From: Anaerolinea sp.
GTDB lineage: Bacteria; Chloroflexota; Anaerolineae; Aggregatilineales; UBA2796
Length of the DNA stretch: 58,930 nt
Assembly (NCBI GenBank): GCA_014879835.1
Contig: JACSRJ010000227.1
Span: forward strand, 1 to 58,930
Direction of reading: 5' to 3'
Part shown: positions 56,182-58,930 of the stretch, in pieces
Numbering within the stretch: position 1 is the first letter of the stretch
Layout of the letters: the number at the start of each line of letters is the position of its first letter
Made by a program: the position numbers and the translations under genes
Notes under the pieces: model-generated
Told to the model about the DNA's origin: nothing
What the model saw: only the letters and a program-made list of their open reading frames with translations
Database searches by the model: none

Positions 56182-57348
56182 TTATCGAACGGGTGTCGCG
56201 GTTGGCTCCGCCCCGATGGCGGGGAAGATACCAAACACATACAACATCGGTTGGGATTCTTCAGGGGAGCCTTCTTGGTTAAACAAGTGGTAAATCGGGC
56301 CGGCAAAGAGCAGTTGATGCTGCCACCAGAACTCCACAATGACCATACCGCCGCTGCGTACCTTTTTGGCGATGGCATTGGTGCTAAAGTCCTGATTCAA
56401 GCGCCGTTCGACTTCCTGAACGGGGAAACGCGAACCGATGCAGCCATCCCCGGCATCAGACTTGCCCGTGAACACAAAACCACGTATGCCTTGCGAGTTG
56501 CCCGGACCTAACAAGCCGCGCATGGTGCCTGCTGTCCCAGAGAGTTCGTCGGTGTCAAAGGCGGCGGGGGCATTCTTCCAAAAGGTGTAGTATTCACTGC
56601 GCTTCCAGTCGAAGGGATCGCGGCTATCCCCAACGCCCGGGGCGGAACCGGACACTTTGCAGTAGCGATTCTCCAGCGGCCAGCGCCCAGTGACGGTGAT
56701 CCACACATCTTCGGGTGGCAGGATACCGCCGGGATCAATGGCTCCACCTGCGGGGAGCAAGTTGGCGGCGTTGGTGTAGTCCATCTGGGTGTAGGAAATG
56801 GCCGAAACCACAATGTCGTTTTTCTGATAATTGAGACCGTTGGGGTCGGTGGTGCCGTCACTGCCCCAGTAGCTCATATCCTCAAAAAGCAGCGGTTCCA
56901 TACTCTTGATGCCCTGACACACAACCGCATCAAAGTAGTTGTAGACGCCTTCCTGTCCAACCGCATAACCGTAGCCGTCGAGCACGGATTTGCCCCGCGG
57001 AACTTTGCGTCCCTGAGTATGGTAGTCCTCTAGATTGAAGTAGTCAGGTTGTTTGGTATCACAGTCGAGGCGGTTGTAGTTACGTGCCTCGTTGTCGGGC
57101 CATAGGGTGGGAGTCATGGTAGAGCCGCGCCGCCCCATCTCGCGCACCAAGTCCATGATGATCAAGTAGTTGTTTGCCATCAGGCCTAGTTCCGCAAGGA
57201 ACATCACCATGAGCAGCAAGATCGGCAGGGTCAGGGTCATTTCCACCAGACTCTGCCCGCGCAGCCCACGTTGCGTCCTTTGATCCGTGCGGATAGGCAC
57301 AGTTTGCCCATCCAAGATCGCTAGGATGTTATGCCAAGTGTGTCGCAT
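56182..57348 (-). CDS. TadE-like protein
   Basis: 388 residues. GLRGQSLVEMTLTLPILLLMVMFLAELGLMANN is the TadE signal, here with the prepilin-like (G)QSLVE motif followed by the hydrophobic helix. The rest is an exported mixed domain without recognised family (FYTFWKNAPAAF, GFVFTGKSDAGDGC). First gene of the surface operon, which lies divergent from spoVS. Confidence 0.85.
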   Translation of the reverse strand: MRHTWHNILAILDGQTVPIRTDQRTQRGLRGQSLVEMTLTLPILLLMVMFLAELGLMANNYLIIMDLVREMGRRGSTMTPTLWPDNEARNYNRLDCDTKQPDYFNLEDYHTQGRKVPRGKSVLDGYGYAVGQEGVYNYFDAVVCQGIKSMEPLLFEDMSYWGSDGTTDPNGLNYQKNDIVVSAISYTQMDYTNAANLLPAGGAIDPGGILPPEDVWITVTGRWPLENRYCKVSGSAPGVGDSRDPFDWKRSEYYTFWKNAPAAFDTDELSGTAGTMRGLLGPGNSQGIRGFVFTGKSDAGDGCIGSRFPVQEVERRLNQDFSTNAIAKKVRSGGMVIVEFWWQHQLLFAGPIYHLFNQEGSPEESQPMLYVFGIFPAIGAEPTATPVR

Positions 57349-57706
57349 AAATCGTCCTCAAAGCGCTCATTTACCCGTAAATTTAGGTGCGCGGGTGATA
57401 ACTAGAAACTAGGAAGAATCAAAGATCACGGCGCGCAAACTTTACCGCTTCAAACATCATACCATATAGGCTTGATCCACATTGTCCGGCAAGTATAGGG
57501 AAAATGTAAGGATTTGTAAGGATGTGCTTGTGATCGCGGTTGCAATCGTGAGAGTAATGATATTGGCGAATGACTTTGAAGATCGGGTAGAATACTTTCG
57601 GTAGGTGGAGACACTGCACATGGTACCTTGCAGCGCGGTAGTATTTTGATCAGGGCTCACCACCAAAATAAGAACTCACTGCGGACAACCAGAAGGAACA
57701 TTTAGC
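57349..57706. other. Divergent intergenic region between the TadE operon and spoVS
   Basis: About 360 AT-richer bases with no gene. It must hold the promoters of the surface operon (minus) and of spoVS (plus). An extended -10 box TGGTATGAT is visible on the minus strand at about 57463, with no clear -35. A TAGAAT near 57588 could serve spoVS. Neither is firm. Confidence 0.4.
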
Positions 57707-57982
57707 ATGGTTGACATTATTAAGGTCTCAGCACGCTCTAGGTCAACCGCCGTCGCCGGGGCAATTGCCGGGGTGGTGCGCGAACACAAACGCGCCGAAG
57801 TCCAAGCAATTGGGGCTGGTGCGGTGAATCAGGCGATCAAGGCGGCTGCCATTGCTCGGGGCTACCTTGCCGATGATGGCATTGATGTGATCTGCATCCC
57901 CTATTTCACAGAAGTGACCATTGAGGAACAGGAGCGTACTGCCCTACGCCTGATTGTGGAACCTCGCATTTCGGGCGCATGA
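57707..57982 (+). CDS. spoVS: Stage V sporulation protein S
   Basis: 91 residues, a small Alba-like nucleic-acid-associated protein of the SpoVS family (MVDIIKVSARSRSTAVAGAI, AIGAGAVNQAIKAAAIARGYL, DVICIPYFTEV). In Bacillus it affects spore coat and septation. It also occurs in non-sporulating Chloroflexota and Deinococcota, where its role is less clear. AAGGA precedes the ATG. The stop overlaps the start of the PHP gene by four bases. Confidence 0.95.
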   Translation: MVDIIKVSARSRSTAVAGAIAGVVREHKRAEVQAIGAGAVNQAIKAAAIARGYLADDGIDVICIPYFTEVTIEEQERTALRLIVEPRISGA

Positions 57983-58812
57983 CCTCACGAATCGATCTTC
58001 ACCTTCACAGCACAGCCTCCGATGGCGCTTATGCGCCGGAGGAGGTCGTCCAGATTGCACTGGACAATCAGATGGACGTGATCGCCCTCACCGATCATGA
58101 TACCGTCGGGGGCGTGCAGCGGGCCCAACAAGCGGCTCAGGGGACGCGCCTCACGGTGATCGCGGGGGTGGAACTGAGCGCCGAGGATGAAAAGCTGGAT
58201 CGGCACATTCTGGGCTATTTCCTAGACGTCACCCATCCGGCGATGTTGAAGTTGTTTGCTACCCTGCGCGAGGCCCGGGTGAATCGCGTTGTGGGGATGG
58301 TCGAGAAACTCTCAACCTTGGGCATCACGATCTCCGTGGAGCGGGTCTTGGAGATCGCCAAAGGCGGATCCGTGGGCAGACCGCATGTGGCCCGGGCGAT
58401 GCTCCAGCAGGGGGCGGTTAATACCCTTCAGGAAGCCTTTGATCGTTATATCGGCGACGATCAACCCGCCTACATGCCTCACTTTCGGCTTTCCCCACAA
58501 ACCGCACTAGAAGCAATTCATGCAGCCGGTGGGATAGCGGTTTTAGCCCACCCGGGGCGTTATCCCGATTACCGTCCCATTTTGGAGGAACTGCTGCCCT
58601 TGGGACTGGATGGCCTTGAAGTGTATTATCCTGATCACCCTCCAGCGTTGATCACCGAACTGCGCTTTCAGGCGCACAAACATCATCTGTGGATGACTGC
58701 TGGCAGTGATTTTCACCGCCGTGAAGGGGATGGTTCTGCCCGGATTGGGACGGTCAAATACCCCCCCGATCTAAACATGTTTGAGCTGCTGCGCACACGG
58801 GGCATCCTCTAA
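57979..58812 (+). CDS. PHP-domain phosphoesterase
   Basis: 277 residues with the PHP metal-site motifs: DLHLHSTASDG near the start, LTDHDT, GVELSAED, HILGYF, VLAHPGRY and TAGSDFHR. It resembles the RNase AM / 3',5'-nucleoside-bisphosphate phosphatase subgroup (YciV, CV1693), which clears small nucleotides. Its ATG lies inside the spoVS stop (ATGA), so the two are co-translated. A dispersed repeat follows the stop. Confidence 0.92.
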   Translation: MTSRIDLHLHSTASDGAYAPEEVVQIALDNQMDVIALTDHDTVGGVQRAQQAAQGTRLTVIAGVELSAEDEKLDRHILGYFLDVTHPAMLKLFATLREARVNRVVGMVEKLSTLGITISVERVLEIAKGGSVGRPHVARAMLQQGAVNTLQEAFDRYIGDDQPAYMPHFRLSPQTALEAIHAAGGIAVLAHPGRYPDYRPILEELLPLGLDGLEVYYPDHPPALITELRFQAHKHHLWMTAGSDFHRREGDGSARIGTVKYPPDLNMFELLRTRGIL

Positions 58813-58868
58813 AGCATTTTCCCTGAAACTTGAGCGATTAGTGGGGAGATTGAGGGGAAACCCTGTCC
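58812..58868. repeat. Dispersed repeat AGCATTTTCCCTGAAA, copy 2
   Basis: Matches the copy at 33798-33855 in sequence and in its position immediately after a stop codon. Confidence 0.65.
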
Positions 58869-58930
58869 TGTTCACCAACATTAGCCCTCATCGAGTCCGG
58901 GATCATCGTCCCCACTTTGACCGATTGATA

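Overview
The window looks like chromosomal DNA of a bacterium of the phylum Chloroflexota (Anaerolineae-like). This placement is an inference from gene content: long Thr/Pro-rich linkers in exported proteins, a SpoVS protein outside any sporulation cluster, TadE/TadG-type surface genes, a T-box, a zinc-ribbon L32, and promoters close to the TTGACA/TATAAT consensus. No rRNA, tRNA, insertion sequence, prophage or CRISPR array was seen.

Layout. 0.3-9.8 kb: gyrB, a membrane-anchored DUF3048 protein, a Tat-exported dienelactone hydrolase, then valS preceded by a methyltransferase gene; a valine-type T-box riboswitch (specifier GUC) heads the methyltransferase-valS unit. 9.8-14.5 kb: a membrane Ser/Thr kinase and a GT-C glycosyltransferase. 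14.7-16.3 kb: a divergent pair made of a Nif11-type double-glycine precursor peptide and an HExxH (gluzincin-like) protein, a possible minimal peptide-modification locus. 16.5-18.4 kb: cytochrome oxidase subunits III and IV with an overlapping secreted metallophosphoesterase. 18.8-23 kb: a large multi-sensor histidine kinase and a PlsC-type acyltransferase. 23.1-28.6 kb (minus): a translationally coupled operon of ECF sigma factor, membrane putative anti-sigma, hydrolase-membrane fusion, ABC permease and ABC ATPase. 28.8-36.4 kb: DUF1365 protein, rpmF, cytochrome P450, divergent acyl-CoA dehydrogenase, thrS without a TGS domain, and an unknown small gene. 36.8-44.5 kb: two tandem TIR-NB-ARC-WD40 proteins, the second with changes at the TIR glutamate and Walker A lysine positions. 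44.6-49.9 kb: GT2 glycosyltransferase, MFS transporter, shikimate-kinase-like protein, HAD phosphatase, ABC-2 permease. 50.2-57.3 kb: a TadE / TadG-VWA / TadE-DUF11 surface operon with a 600-bp Ser/Thr/Pro repeat tract. 57.7-58.8 kb: spoVS overlapping a PHP phosphoesterase gene.

Intergenic regions carry several families of short dispersed palindromes, in at least three to four copies for the main family. Strong hairpins close most transcription units. Most genes are on the minus strand. The candidates most worth testing as little-described systems are the Nif11/HExxH pair, the paired TIR-NLR proteins, the ECF-hydrolase-ABC operon, and the methyltransferase placed between a valine T-box and valS.
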